From positions 1 to 64,000 of the forward strand of contig JAHBXE010000006.1 in the NCBI GenBank assembly GCA_019636625.1: DNA of 64,000 bases. Reading direction: 5' to 3'. The DNA is from Phycisphaeraceae bacterium (GTDB lineage Bacteria > Planctomycetota > Phycisphaerae > Phycisphaerales > UBA1924). Position numbers and translations under genes: made by a program. Positions 16,576 to 24,833 of the stretch are shown here, piece after piece (the first letter of the stretch is position 1; every line of letters begins with the position of its first letter). A model generated the notes under the pieces. That model had not been told where the DNA came from, did not search any database, and saw only the letters and a list, made by a program, of their open reading frames with translations.

Positions 16576-17138
16576 GGGGTGATGCTCCTGGGACGCGGCG
16601 GGGCGAAGGGATCCCCATCGTCCGGGAGCGGCTGACGCTCCCCCGGGGCGATCCGGGGGTGCCAGTACCGCGCGTACGCCTCATCCGGACTTGCATCCAC
16701 CCGCCACGGCGCCCGCCAGATCATCCGGGGCAGGAGAAACAGCACATCGCTCCACGCGCGAACCACGTTGTACGCCGCCTCCCGCTGCTGCTCCCCCTCG
16801 CTCCCACCGGTCAGCTCGAGTGCCGAGGTCGCCGTCGGGTACAGATTCCGCTGCCGCCTGGTTCTGCCGGACTCGATCACCCGCCTCGCGTAGGTTGGCT
16901 TGTGCGCCGTGCCGTCCACGGGCACGAGCACCTCCGTCGTCTTCCAGTTCTCCCGCTCGATGCTCACCACCGATGGGGCCACCAGCGATGCCGGCAGCCG
17001 CTCCGCGCCTCGCGGCGCTGCGTCGAACACTTCCAAACGAACCGAACTCCCCGCCGTGATCCGATCGTTCTGGGGGCTCATGCACCCGCCCGCCAAGCTC
17101 GCCGCCGCGCACACCGCTGTCCAACCGGTCCACTTCAT
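16572..17138 (-). CDS. Putative lipoprotein, family unknown
   Basis: 188 aa. An N-terminal signal with lipobox LAGGC (Cys19) predicts a lipid-anchored envelope protein. The rest has no domain I recognise; 'SDVLFLLPRMIWRAPWRVDASPDEAYARYW' (given in part) is a hydrophobic, possibly membrane-associated stretch near residues 120-150. The start was placed at the ATG that gives a proper signal peptide. It is translationally coupled to the rhodanese gene. Confidence 0.65.
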   Translation of the reverse strand: MKWTGWTAVCAAASLAGGCMSPQNDRITAGSSVRLEVFDAAPRGAERLPASLVAPSVVSIERENWKTTEVLVPVDGTAHKPTYARRVIESGRTRRQRNLYPTATSALELTGGSEGEQQREAAYNVVRAWSDVLFLLPRMIWRAPWRVDASPDEAYARYWHPRIAPGERQPLPDDGDPFAPPRPRSITP

Positions 17139-17145
17139 AGGCCAG

Positions 17146-17151
17146 AGCCTA
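17146..17151 (-). promoter_or_regulatory. -10 box of the lipoprotein-rhodanese operon
   Basis: TAGGCT on the minus strand, ending 7 nt before the ATG, which would give a leaderless mRNA. No clear -35. Confidence 0.4.
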
Positions 17152-17226
17152 GCCCGATCGCCGGCATGGTTCTTCCGCTCGCTCCCCACCTCGAATGCAA
17201 CCTGTTGGACCCGCGTTCCCGAATGC

Positions 17227-17721
17227 TCAGGGCCTTCCCAGGTACTCCTCCGCCGCCGTTTCCACCGCCTGCCGCGCGGTTTCCTCGTCGAAACCCCGGC
17301 GCGCCAGGTACGCGAAGGCCCGCCGCTTGATCGCCTCGGGCGAGAGCTTTGCCGGGCTGGTCCGAACCCGAATCCGGGCCAGTTCCAGCGCCTCCATGTC
17401 CTCCTCCCGGCCCTGCATCTGCTCGTGCAACACCGACGCCACCAAGCCCGGTTCCACTCCCCGCTCGATCAGCGCCGCCTCGATCATCACACGCGACACA
17501 GGCCCGCCCGTCGCCTGCGACCGGACATACGCCTCCGCCACCCGCCGATCATCCACAATCCCGAGCTCCTCCAGCTCCGCCACCGCCGCATCCACCACGT
17601 CTGTTCCCAGCCGCTTCGACGCCAGCAGTTCCACCACCTCGGTCCGCGTCAGGTCACGCGATGCCACCGCCTTGATCGCCGTTTCCTTCGCCGCCGACAC
17701 ACGCTCTTCGAACGTGCTCAT
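17227..17721 (-). CDS. recX: RecA regulator RecX
   Basis: 164 aa. Three-helix repeat architecture of RecX: ASRDLTRTEVVELLASKR, ELEELGIVDDRRVAEAYVRS and KRRAFAYLARRGFDEETA. RecX binds RecA filaments and limits recombinase activity. The ATG with AAGGGGG upstream was chosen over an in-frame ATG five codons earlier. recA is not adjacent in this window; the neighbours are a TPR protein and a lipoprotein operon. Confidence 0.85.
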   Translation of the reverse strand: MSTFEERVSAAKETAIKAVASRDLTRTEVVELLASKRLGTDVVDAAVAELEELGIVDDRRVAEAYVRSQATGGPVSRVMIEAALIERGVEPGLVASVLHEQMQGREEDMEALELARIRVRTSPAKLSPEAIKRRAFAYLARRGFDEETARQAVETAAEEYLGRP

Positions 17722-17739
17722 CGCTGCCCCCTTCAACCT

Positions 17740-18048
17740 TCACTCCAGTTCATCCAGCAAACCCGAAAGCTCCGCCGCGGCGTGCGAATCCCCCAGCACC
17801 TGCGCCTTGGCCATCCCCACCTTCACTGTTGCGATCGCTCCCGCCACGTTCCCCTGCGACTGCTGCGCTCGCGCCTTGTGGAAGTAGGCGTAGCAGTAGG
17901 CGGGATCGACCGACAGGCACCGGTCGTAGAACTCGATGGCCCGGACCAGGTCCCCCCGCTTGGCGTGCTCCTGCGCCAGGCCGTAGAGGACAAACGCATC
18001 ATCCGGATCCGCCGCCAGCAGACGTTCGAGTTGTTCCAGCGAGGGCAT
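17740..18048 (-). CDS. Small TPR-repeat protein
   Basis: 102 aa made of about two and a half tetratricopeptide repeats (DDAFVLYGLAQEHAKRGDLVRAIEFYDRCLSVDP, described here in part; then AYCYAYFHKARAQQSQG). Such proteins mediate protein contacts; the partner is unknown. It precedes recX by 18 nt and may be cotranscribed with it. Confidence 0.78.
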   Translation of the reverse strand: MPSLEQLERLLAADPDDAFVLYGLAQEHAKRGDLVRAIEFYDRCLSVDPAYCYAYFHKARAQQSQGNVAGAIATVKVGMAKAQVLGDSHAAAELSGLLDELE

Positions 18049-18054
18049 GCCATC

Positions 18055-18083
18055 AGCCTAACCCGCCCGCCCGAGTTCGACAA
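18055..18083 (-). promoter_or_regulatory. Promoter of TPR-recX unit (TTGTCG-N17-TAGGCT)
   Basis: Read on the minus strand: TTGTCG, 17 nt, TAGGCT. The -10 box ends 6 nt before the ATG at 18048, predicting a leaderless transcript. Confidence 0.5.
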
Positions 18084-18116
18084 GATGGAACCCGCTCGCG
18101 CCCGGGCTTTCCGCTC

Positions 18117-19556
18117 TCACCCCCACCGCGTCACATGCCAACTCTTCTTGCCCCGGCGCAGCGCGATCACCTTTCCGTGCAGCAGGTCCCCTTCCTTCAG
18201 CCGCTCTTCGGCGGAGGCCTTCCGCGAGTTCACCATCACCGACCCCGACGCCAGGAACTCCCGCGCCTCGCGCTTGCTCTTGCACAGTGTCGTCTCTGGC
18301 AGCAGGTCCACCAGCGCCACGCCTTCCCCCGACAGCAACTTCCGATCGTGGGAACTCGACGGCGCCGAGGCGAACACCTCGTTCAGTTCCGGCTCACTCA
18401 GCCCCGAGATCTCACCGGAGAAGAGCGCCTTGGCCGCGGCCTCCGCCCGGTGCATCTCCGCCTCGCCATGCAGCAGCGCCGTCGCGGCGCGGGCCAGTTC
18501 CCGCTGCGCGTGCCGCGCCCCGGGGTCCCTGGCGTGCTCCGCCTCGATCGCCTCGATGGCTTCCTTGGAGTGAAGCGTGAAGATCCGCAGGAACCGCCCC
18601 ACATCGGCGTCCGTCGCGTTCAACCAGAACTGGTAATACGCGTACGGACTGGTCCGGTGCGGCGAGAGCCAGATCGCGCCCGACTCGGTCTTGCCGAACT
18701 TCCCGCCGTCGGCTTTGGTCACGAGCGGCGCGGTCAAGCCGAACGCCTTGTTTGGATAGGACACCCTTCCTGGACCTACCGCTTGGTACCCCCTCAACTC
18801 TTCGTCGCGCCGAATCAAGTCCACCCCACCCACAATATTCCCCCACTGATCACTTCCCCCCATCTGCAGCGTCACCCGCCCATCAAGCCCGTACTTCGCG
18901 TAATCCCGGAACAGCACGAGGTAGTCGTAACTCTGCAGGATCATGTAGCTGAACTCGGTGTAGCTGATCCCCTGGTCCCGGTTGTGCAGCCGCTCCCGCA
19001 CCGAGTCCTTCTGGATCATCATGTTCACCGAGAAGTGCTTCCCGATGTCGCGCAGCGCCTCCAGATACCCGAGCTTCCCGAGCCAATCCAGGTTGTTCAG
19101 GATCGTGGGTGGCCTGCCGCTCCGCGGCGGGCGCATTCCCGATCTCTCTTCACCCGCTTCCCGCTCTGCCGAGTGGGCGTCATGCCCGCCGCGGAGCGGC
19201 AGGCCACCCACAGCCTCGGCATTCCCGAACACCCTCTCAAAGATTCCCCGCTGCGCCTCGACGTTCGCCCGCACCATCGCCTCGGTCTGAAGCTGCCGCT
19301 CCGCGCTCTTCCCCGATGGGTCCCCGATCAGCCCCGTCCCCCCGCCCATCACCACCACCGGCTCATGCCCGGCGCGGCGGAAGTGCACCAGCATCATGAT
19401 CGTCACCAGGTTCCCGATCGTCAGCGAGTCCGCCGTCGGGTCGTACCCCACGTACGCCCGGCGCACGCCCGTCCCCAGGTGATGGCGCAGCAACTCCTCA
19501 TCCGTGCACTGGTGAAACAACCCGCGCCACTTGAGTTCATCGATGAAGTCGATCAT
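18117..19556 (-). CDS. tyrS: Tyrosyl-tRNA synthetase with in-frame palindromic insertion
   Basis: 479 aa, longer than the usual 400-430. Class I features: YDPTADSLTIGNL (the HIGH position, here TIGN), GGGTGLIGDPSGKS, the tyrosine/tRNA region LRDIGKHFSVNMM, QMGGSDQWGNIVGGVDL, KFGKTESGAIWL (KMSKS equivalent) and a C-terminal S4 RNA-binding domain (CKSKREAREFLASGSVMVNS). It charges tRNA-Tyr. Residues about 116-151 (VGGLPLRGG...RPPRSGRPPT) have no counterpart in the family and are encoded by a perfect 28-bp inverted repeat with a 51-nt centre. They fall just before the conserved NNLDWLGKLGYLEALRD block, a connection where a loop could be tolerated. The ATG at 19556 starts the family sequence; a longer frame would translate a terminator hairpin. 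Confidence 0.93.
   Translation of the reverse strand: MIDFIDELKWRGLFHQCTDEELLRHHLGTGVRRAYVGYDPTADSLTIGNLVTIMMLVHFRRAGHEPVVVMGGGTGLIGDPSGKSAERQLQTEAMVRANVEAQRGIFERVFGNAEAVGGLPLRGGHDAHSAEREAGEERSGMRPPRSGRPPTILNNLDWLGKLGYLEALRDIGKHFSVNMMIQKDSVRERLHNRDQGISYTEFSYMILQSYDYLVLFRDYAKYGLDGRVTLQMGGSDQWGNIVGGVDLIRRDEELRGYQAVGPGRVSYPNKAFGLTAPLVTKADGGKFGKTESGAIWLSPHRTSPYAYYQFWLNATDADVGRFLRIFTLHSKEAIEAIEAEHARDPGARHAQRELARAATALLHGEAEMHRAEAAAKALFSGEISGLSEPELNEVFASAPSSSHDRKLLSGEGVALVDLLPETTLCKSKREAREFLASGSVMVNSRKASAEERLKEGDLLHGKVIALRRGKKSWHVTRWG
19105..19211. repeat. 107-bp palindromic element inserted in frame in tyrS
   Basis: Two 28-bp arms (19105-19132 and 19184-19211) are perfect reverse complements, with a 51-nt centre. 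The ends are GTGGGTGGCCTGCCGC and its complement. The element is 107 nt long, so one extra base, perhaps part of a target duplication, keeps the frame as 36 codons. No second copy was found by eye in this window. Confidence 0.85.
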
Positions 19557-19563
19557 CGCGCCA

Positions 19564-19569
19564 AGGGTA
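19564..19569 (-). promoter_or_regulatory. -10 box of tyrS
   Basis: TACCCT on the minus strand, ending 7 nt before the tyrS ATG and just downstream of the terminator of the preceding gene. It explains how tyrS is expressed with so little room behind a terminator. No -35 match. Confidence 0.45.
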
Positions 19570-19570
19570 G

Positions 19571-19604
19571 CAAAGAAAAACCCCCGCACAGGCGGGGGCT
19601 TTGA
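19571..19604 (-). terminator. Rho-independent terminator of the prepilin-like gene
   Basis: On the minus strand, a 7-bp GC stem (CCCCCGC / GCGGGGG, 4-nt loop) is followed by TTTTT. It lies 25 nt after the stop of the upstream gene and 15 nt before tyrS. Confidence 0.85.
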
Positions 19605-19628
19605 TTCACTCAACAGCTTCCGTCCCGA

Positions 19629-20666
19629 TCATGGTCCGGGTTCAAAGTTCCACTGCGAGGCCGGCGTGTTGCCGACCTGCCGGGCGTAGTTCGCCCAGCG
19701 GGTCATGTCGCGAAGGCCCGCGATGTCCTTGACTTCCACGTGCCCGTCAGCCATGCCGACGACCGCCTTCTTCTGGTGCCGGAATTCGAGGTTGCCCCAA
19801 GCAAAGCTCGGCTGCCGCGGGTCCCACGAATCGCTCGCGTTCCAAGCTGGTGGCGGCGAGCCACCGATGCCACGAATGGGGAAGCCAACCCTGGGCGGCG
19901 AGATGTGCGCCGCACCCGGAACAGTCTCTTGCCCAACCGACATGGGCACGTAGTTGCCGGTGTACCCGCACGTCGAGCGACCCGTGGTGATGACGTCCCG
20001 CTCGCGGCCCGTTCCGAAGATGATCAACTTCTGGCCCCAGCGGATCTGGTCCATCCGCTGAACGTAGAACCGGCCGCCCTGCGACCGCGGGTGCCCACCG
20101 TCGCTGTTGGCGTTCGCGTTCGGGAAAGCGCCCCAGCCATAATGCCCGCCCACGTACGCGCTGTTGTAGCCGAATGAGGGATGCTTGGTAATCGCGTACT
20201 GGAACTTGGTCACATCGTCGTAAATGTTCGTCAAACCGCTGCTTGTTGGTGTCGAGGAGCGCGAACGGAACATGCTCAACGTCGCCTTGTCGCCTTGCAG
20301 CGAGTCAACCGGGAAGTCCGTCAGTGACGCGAAGCGCCACGACCAACTCTTGATCACATCGCCTTCAAGCCGCTTGGTGTTATCCGCCGGGTCCGCCGGC
20401 ATCATGTTCACCCGCCCGTTGTGCGGGTGCGCCCACGTCCACGCGATGTAGCCGGGGATGATCGTGTCCTTGTAGATGTTCGTGTAGACATTCCAGCCCA
20501 GCAACATCTGGTTGCACAGCGCCATTTCCTTCTTCGCACGAGCCGTTGCACGGGCACTGGCCAGCGCCGGCAGCAGGATGCCGATCAAGAGCGCGATGAC
20601 CGCAATCACCACGAGAAGTTCGATCAGCGTGAAGGCACGCGCACGACCGCAGGCACGGGTCGCCAT
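19629..20666 (-). CDS. Prepilin-like protein with H-X9-DG motif
   Basis: 345 aa. A type IV prepilin signal (GRARAFTLIELLVVIAVIAL) with the normal Glu at +5 and a hydrophobic helix at about 12-35. The C-terminal FRHQKKAVVGMADGHVEV is an exact His-X9-Asp-Gly, the mark of the planctomycete 'prepilin-type processing-associated' family. It is thought to be exported and processed like a pseudopilin; its function is unknown. The ATG follows AGGAG. Genes of this family occur in many copies in planctomycetes. Confidence 0.9.
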   Translation of the reverse strand: MATRACGRARAFTLIELLVVIAVIALLIGILLPALASARATARAKKEMALCNQMLLGWNVYTNIYKDTIIPGYIAWTWAHPHNGRVNMMPADPADNTKRLEGDVIKSWSWRFASLTDFPVDSLQGDKATLSMFRSRSSTPTSSGLTNIYDDVTKFQYAITKHPSFGYNSAYVGGHYGWGAFPNANANSDGGHPRSQGGRFYVQRMDQIRWGQKLIIFGTGRERDVITTGRSTCGYTGNYVPMSVGQETVPGAAHISPPRVGFPIRGIGGSPPPAWNASDSWDPRQPSFAWGNLEFRHQKKAVVGMADGHVEVKDIAGLRDMTRWANYARQVGNTPASQWNFEPGP

Positions 20667-20822
20667 ATCCAAACTCCTGTCTACCGCTGTGAAAAAGAAT
20701 GCCCGAACAAAGACGTGATCAGAGCTTAACAGATCCCCTCGCATCGGGCAACGCCCAATTTCATCTTGAATACCCCTAATTTGACCTAACACAACCCGAT
20801 TGTGTCGCTCTGGGTCAATCGT

Positions 20823-22391
20823 TCAAACTTTCACCCGGGTCCACCCCCCCTGCCAGAACCGCCAAGCAAACATCCCGGCTCTCAGGACGATCTCCGCGCA
20901 CAGACCCACCCACAGCCCGGTCAGGCTCGCCCCTCCCACCCACTCCTTGAACGGATTCTCCAGCCGCCCCCCACCCGGAAGCGGCACATCCACCCCAGAT
21001 AGCGCGTAGGCCAGCGGCAGACGGAACGCGTACGTCGTGATCCACGTGATCCACATCACCACCTTCACATCCCCCGCGCCGCGCATCGCCTGCCGGAACA
21101 CGATCGCCACCGCGAACGGCACCTGCACCAGGCCCGTGATCTCCAGCAAGCGCGGCGTCACCGCCAGGTGCACCCCCTGCGCCGAGAGCATCCCGACGAT
21201 CGGCTTCGCAAACAGAATAAAGCACACCCCCATCACGCCCATGATCCCGGCGGAGAGCCCCGTGCAGATCAGCACCGCCCGTCTCGCCAGGCGCGGGCTC
21301 CCCGCGCCCAGGTATTGCCCCGCCAGCGCCGCCGCGGCGATCCCGATCGCAAACCCGGGCTGAAAGCTGAACGCCTCGATCCGCACCGCGAGGATGTGCG
21401 CCCCCACCAGATCGGCGCCGATCCATCCCGCCATCAGGATGATCGGGAAGTTCCCGATCCACATCCCCAGCGTCTCCAGAAAGTTGGGGAACCCGACGCG
21501 CACGATCCGCCGCATCGTGTGCCAATGCGGCTTGAGCCGGCTCCGCCGGAGCCTCAGCCCCGTCTTCCCGCGCACCAGTGTCAACAGGATGAGCACGGCC
21601 CCCGCCGCGTGCCCGAGGATCGTCCCCAATCCGATCCCCAGCACCCCCAGGTCAAACGGGAACGGGTTCTCGACCACCACCTTCCGCACCAGGCCGCCAT
21701 CAGCCCCCTTGACCATCACGGCGTAGTCCGCGCCGGAGAGCATCCACGACAATCCGAGGTTGATGATGTTCACGAGGATCATCGCCCGCATCGGGCGGAA
21801 CGAATCCCCCGCGCCGCGCATGCAGGCGATCCCCGCGTACAGCACACCCATCAGCGGCACATCGATCGAGCACACCCGCAGGTACTGCCGGAACAGGATC
21901 TCTCCCTCCGGCGACATGCCCATCACCGACGCGATCGGCCCCGCCAGCGCCAGCAGCAGCGCCCCCACCGCGACGCCCGTGGTCACCGCCAGGATCATCG
22001 TCTGCCCCACCGCCGCGTGCGCCACCGCCCACCGCCCCGCGCCGACCGACCGGCTGATCAGCGCCGTCGCCCCCACATCCAGCGCGATCATGAACAGCCC
22101 GCAGAACCACAGGATGTACGCCGCGTTCCCGATCGCATCCGTCGCCGCGGGGCTGATGGCCGCGGCGACCATCGTGTCCGTCAATCCCACCAGCGAGTTG
22201 AGCACGGAGTCCACCAGCACCGGCCAGCCGACGGTCCATATCGCGGCGTACATCGAGAGGCCGGCCAACTTGCCCGACTTGAGCCGACCATCGGCCGTCA
22301 GCCCGTGCTCGCCTCGCTGCTTAAGCGGCTTGGGCGGCATCGGCTCGGATGTCGGATCGAGTGATTCAGGTTCAAGAGGCTGGTTGGACAC
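20823..22391 (-). CDS. MATE family multidrug/cation exporter
   Basis: 522 aa with about 12 membrane segments in two homologous halves. MatE domain one begins WPVLVDSVLNSLVGLTDTMV and domain two VGFPNFLETLGMWIGNFPII. MATE proteins export organic cations or drugs in exchange for Na+ or H+ at the inner membrane. The GTG start is supported by a TACCAT -10 box ending 7 nt before it; an ATG 17 codons later is the alternative. Substrate cannot be told from sequence. Confidence 0.9.
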   Translation of the reverse strand: MSNQPLEPESLDPTSEPMPPKPLKQRGEHGLTADGRLKSGKLAGLSMYAAIWTVGWPVLVDSVLNSLVGLTDTMVAAAISPAATDAIGNAAYILWFCGLFMIALDVGATALISRSVGAGRWAVAHAAVGQTMILAVTTGVAVGALLLALAGPIASVMGMSPEGEILFRQYLRVCSIDVPLMGVLYAGIACMRGAGDSFRPMRAMILVNIINLGLSWMLSGADYAVMVKGADGGLVRKVVVENPFPFDLGVLGIGLGTILGHAAGAVLILLTLVRGKTGLRLRRSRLKPHWHTMRRIVRVGFPNFLETLGMWIGNFPIILMAGWIGADLVGAHILAVRIEAFSFQPGFAIGIAAAALAGQYLGAGSPRLARRAVLICTGLSAGIMGVMGVCFILFAKPIVGMLSAQGVHLAVTPRLLEITGLVQVPFAVAIVFRQAMRGAGDVKVVMWITWITTYAFRLPLAYALSGVDVPLPGGGRLENPFKEWVGGASLTGLWVGLCAEIVLRAGMFAWRFWQGGWTRVKV

Positions 22392-22398
22392 GGGGCGG

Positions 22399-22404
22399 AT
22401 GGTA
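22399..22404 (-). promoter_or_regulatory. -10 box of the MATE gene
   Basis: TACCAT on the minus strand, 7 nt before the GTG start. Suggests a leaderless mRNA beginning at GTG. No -35 match. Confidence 0.35.
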
Positions 22405-22431
22405 GGAAGAGGCAGGAATCACCACGGGGAA

Positions 22432-22487
22432 CAGAGACGCAGAGACGCAGAGACGCAGAGACGGAGTGACGGAGTGACGGAGTGACG
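22432..22487. repeat. Octamer tandem array A
   Basis: Seven 8-bp units in a row: CAGAGACG four times, then GAGTGACG three times. Intergenic, between the MATE and PP2C genes. Confidence 0.9.
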
Positions 22488-22560
22488 AAGAAAGGACAAG
22501 CTCACACGGGATTCGACGTACGCGAGACGCACCTCCGGCACTTCGCCCACCTCCGTCCCC

Positions 22561-22616
22561 GTGTCGCTGTTTCGCTGTGTCACTGTCTCGCTGTCTCGCT
22601 GTGTCGCTGTCTCGCT
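22561..22616. repeat. Octamer tandem array B, opposite orientation to A
   Basis: Seven 8-bp units of form GT(C/G/T)TC(G/A)CT. The reverse complement resembles array A, so the two arrays could pair imperfectly across a 73-nt centre. Confidence 0.85.
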
Positions 22617-22627
22617 CCCTCGCCCAC

Positions 22628-23557
22628 TCAATCCCGATTCAACCGCCCCACAAACGCTCCCCCAAAGTTCCGCATCGTCGTTTCGGGTAACCCCACGGGC
22701 TCCTTGCGGAACAGCGACCGCACGGCCGACCTGGCGATTCGATAACCCGCCATCAACCCCATGCCCAAACCGGCCCGAGGCTTGAGCGTATTGGGACGAA
22801 GCAGCAGCGCTGTCACATCATCGCCGAACTCCATCCCCGTGCGCGCTCGAATCGCCGATAGCAACGAGGCAATGAACGACTCCGGTGCGTTCACATCGAT
22901 CGACCGCACGATTTCCAGCAATCCGGCTTCGCCCAGCAAGCGCCGGTCCGATGCCGCGGCCTCCACCAGCGCATCCGTGTAGATCAGCACCAGGTCCCCC
23001 GCGCCGAGCTTGACGGACATCTGGTCGTACGTCGTCGGCTCCGCGATGCCGAGTGGAATATTGGAGAGCCCGGCGTCGGGCGCGGCCTTGGTGTCCAGCA
23101 CGTGCCACGACTGCGTCCTGGCGCGGTACCACAGCGGGCGAGGGTGGCCAGCATTCGAGATATGAAGCTCATCCGTCGGGGACCAGTACGTGGCGACGAC
23201 GGCGGTGGCGAAGCGACTCATCTCCGAGAGCCGCGTGAACTCGGTGTTCAGACCGCGGATGAGCTTCGACTGGTCGAGGTAGTTGATGTAGCGGCGCATG
23301 AGGGACCGGAGGGCCCGGGCGGTATCGGCCACCTCATCCCCATGCCCGCTGACGTCGGCAACGAGGAGGCGGACGATGCGCCCCGTGGCGCAGCTGGAGA
23401 CGTAATGAATGTCCCCGCCCGCGGCCTGCTCCTTGTACGGCTTGGCATAGACCCAGGCATCGAGCCCAGGCATGACGACGCCGTTGTCGATGGCGGCGTT
23501 GCCGCCCCAGACTTCCATGCATTGCATGGTGGGCGGGTTGCTGGCGACGGTGCTCAC
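22628..23557 (-). CDS. SpoIIE-type PP2C serine/threonine phosphatase
   Basis: 309 aa with no membrane segment. Phosphatase motifs in order: AAGGDIHYVSSC, VADVSGHGDEVA (metal Asp), LHISNAGHPRPLWY, DLVLIYTDALVEA and FGDDVTALLL. These proteins dephosphorylate Ser/Thr partners such as anti-sigma-factor antagonists. A C-terminal positively charged tail (about 255-309) is unusual for the family. GTG start with AAGGGGG upstream. No kinase or STAS partner is adjacent. Confidence 0.88.
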   Translation of the reverse strand: MSTVASNPPTMQCMEVWGGNAAIDNGVVMPGLDAWVYAKPYKEQAAGGDIHYVSSCATGRIVRLLVADVSGHGDEVADTARALRSLMRRYINYLDQSKLIRGLNTEFTRLSEMSRFATAVVATYWSPTDELHISNAGHPRPLWYRARTQSWHVLDTKAAPDAGLSNIPLGIAEPTTYDQMSVKLGAGDLVLIYTDALVEAAASDRRLLGEAGLLEIVRSIDVNAPESFIASLLSAIRARTGMEFGDDVTALLLRPNTLKPRAGLGMGLMAGYRIARSAVRSLFRKEPVGLPETTMRNFGGAFVGRLNRD

Positions 23558-23583
23558 AGATCCCCCTTTGGATGCCGCAACGC

Positions 23584-24750
23584 TCAGGCCAGCAACGCGT
23601 CGAGCAGTTCGGCGGTCCCCTGCGCCCGCGTCGCGATCGTCTCCACGATCGGCCTCTTGCCGGCGATGTCACGCAGGTCTCGGACCAGTTCGTTCTCGCC
23701 CGGATGGTCGGCCTTGTTGCAGACGAAGACGTCGGCGATTTCCAGGATGCCAGCCTTGTCCATCTGCACGGCATCGCCCATGCCGGGGGTCAGAACCACC
23801 GCCGTGCGGTCCACATGCTTGCGGATCTTGGTCTCGTTCTGGCCGGCGCCGACGGTCTCGACGAAGACGGTCTGGTACGGCAAGCCTGTCCCGCCGCCCG
23901 CGTGGGCCCCGCCGATGAGCTGCACGATCTCGTCCAGCGACGAATAGTCCTCGCCGCTGATGGCCAGGCTGCGGTAGAACACCGCTTCATCGAGGTTGTT
24001 GAAATCGACGCGCAGGCGATCGCCGAGGAGCGCACCGCTGGTGATCGGAGACATCGGGTCGAACGCGACGACCGCGCACCGACCGAGCGAAGGGTCCGCC
24101 TTGGCCCGCCGCGTGTACTCGCCCACGAGCTGCGCCACGAGCGTGGACTTCCCCGCGCCGGGGGAGCCGGTGATGCCGATCACGCGCCTGGGGCGCTGCT
24201 TCTTCGCGTCAGCGCGAAGCGCCCTGCCCGCGTGCACGAGCGAGATGTCCCGGGCGAGCTGAGCCGTTACACCGCCGGAGGGGACGCGCTCGGTCCGAGC
24301 GACCGTCGACTCGCGTACCGCGTTGACAATGTCGATCAGGCCGACGCCCGTGGTGAAGCAGCGCGTGATGCCGCCCTCGAGAAGCTTGGGGATGTCTTCC
24401 TGCGGAAGGATGCCGCCCATGTACACACGCATGTCCGGACGCCCGAGATCGCGGATCGCCTTGACCAGCTTCGGCCCCAGAACCAGGTGCGAGTTGCTCA
24501 TCATGCTCGCCGCGATGCAATCGCAATCCTCATCGCGGGCGGAAACCGCGAGGGACCTGGGCGTCTGCCAGAGTCCGGAATAGATGACGTGCACGCCGGA
24601 ATCACGCAGGGCCCTGGCGATGACCTTCACGCCGCGATCGTGCCCGTCGAGGCCCATCTTGCCGAGCAGGACGCGCGGCCGGTGCGGGAGGTCGGCGCAG
24701 CGGTCCTTCTTCTCGAACTCGGAGGTCGGGGCGTTGAGTGCGGTGGCCAT
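23584..24750 (-). CDS. Fusion of B12-binding domain and MeaB-type GTPase
   Basis: 388 aa. Residues about 25-155 are a cobalamin-binding domain like the C-terminal part of methylmalonyl-CoA mutase: D-x-H-x-x-G in LDGHDRGVKVIA, ASMMSNSHL and YMGGILP. Residues about 185-388 are a G3E GTPase of the MeaB/ArgK class: Walker A GSPGAGKST, FDPMSPITSGALLGDRLR, ETVGAGQNE and NKAD. This is the domain order of the first two thirds of IcmF (isobutyryl-CoA mutase fused), but no mutase catalytic domain follows and none is encoded in the window. The GTPase also appears shorter at its C terminus than stand-alone MeaB, lacking the dimer arm. It probably loads or protects the cofactor of an acyl-CoA mutase encoded elsewhere. 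Confidence 0.85.
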   Translation of the reverse strand: MATALNAPTSEFEKKDRCADLPHRPRVLLGKMGLDGHDRGVKVIARALRDSGVHVIYSGLWQTPRSLAVSARDEDCDCIAASMMSNSHLVLGPKLVKAIRDLGRPDMRVYMGGILPQEDIPKLLEGGITRCFTTGVGLIDIVNAVRESTVARTERVPSGGVTAQLARDISLVHAGRALRADAKKQRPRRVIGITGSPGAGKSTLVAQLVGEYTRRAKADPSLGRCAVVAFDPMSPITSGALLGDRLRVDFNNLDEAVFYRSLAISGEDYSSLDEIVQLIGGAHAGGGTGLPYQTVFVETVGAGQNETKIRKHVDRTAVVLTPGMGDAVQMDKAGILEIADVFVCNKADHPGENELVRDLRDIAGKRPIVETIATRAQGTAELLDALLA

Positions 24751-24760
24751 GGTGATAGGA

Positions 24761-24766
24761 AGGATA
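24761..24766 (-). promoter_or_regulatory. -10 box of the B12/MeaB fusion gene
   Basis: TATCCT on the minus strand, 10 nt before the ATG. No -35 match and no cobalamin riboswitch seen upstream. Confidence 0.3.
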
Positions 24767-24833
24767 CCCCGCGCCAGGCCGCAGGTTCTCCGCTTCGCAA
24801 CACCATCACCGGGTGCCTTGAATCACGCGGAAC

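Noticed and set aside
19557-19613. Longer N terminus of tyrS from a TTG at 19613
   Set aside because: It would translate a terminator hairpin (giving PPPVRGFFF) and lacks a ribosome site.
22432-22616. Octamer arrays as a CRISPR
   Set aside because: Units are 8 bp with no spacers, and no cas gene is present.
24751-24833. Cobalamin riboswitch before the B12/MeaB gene
   Set aside because: The upstream gap is only 83 nt and lacks the riboswitch core; a simple -10 box is present.
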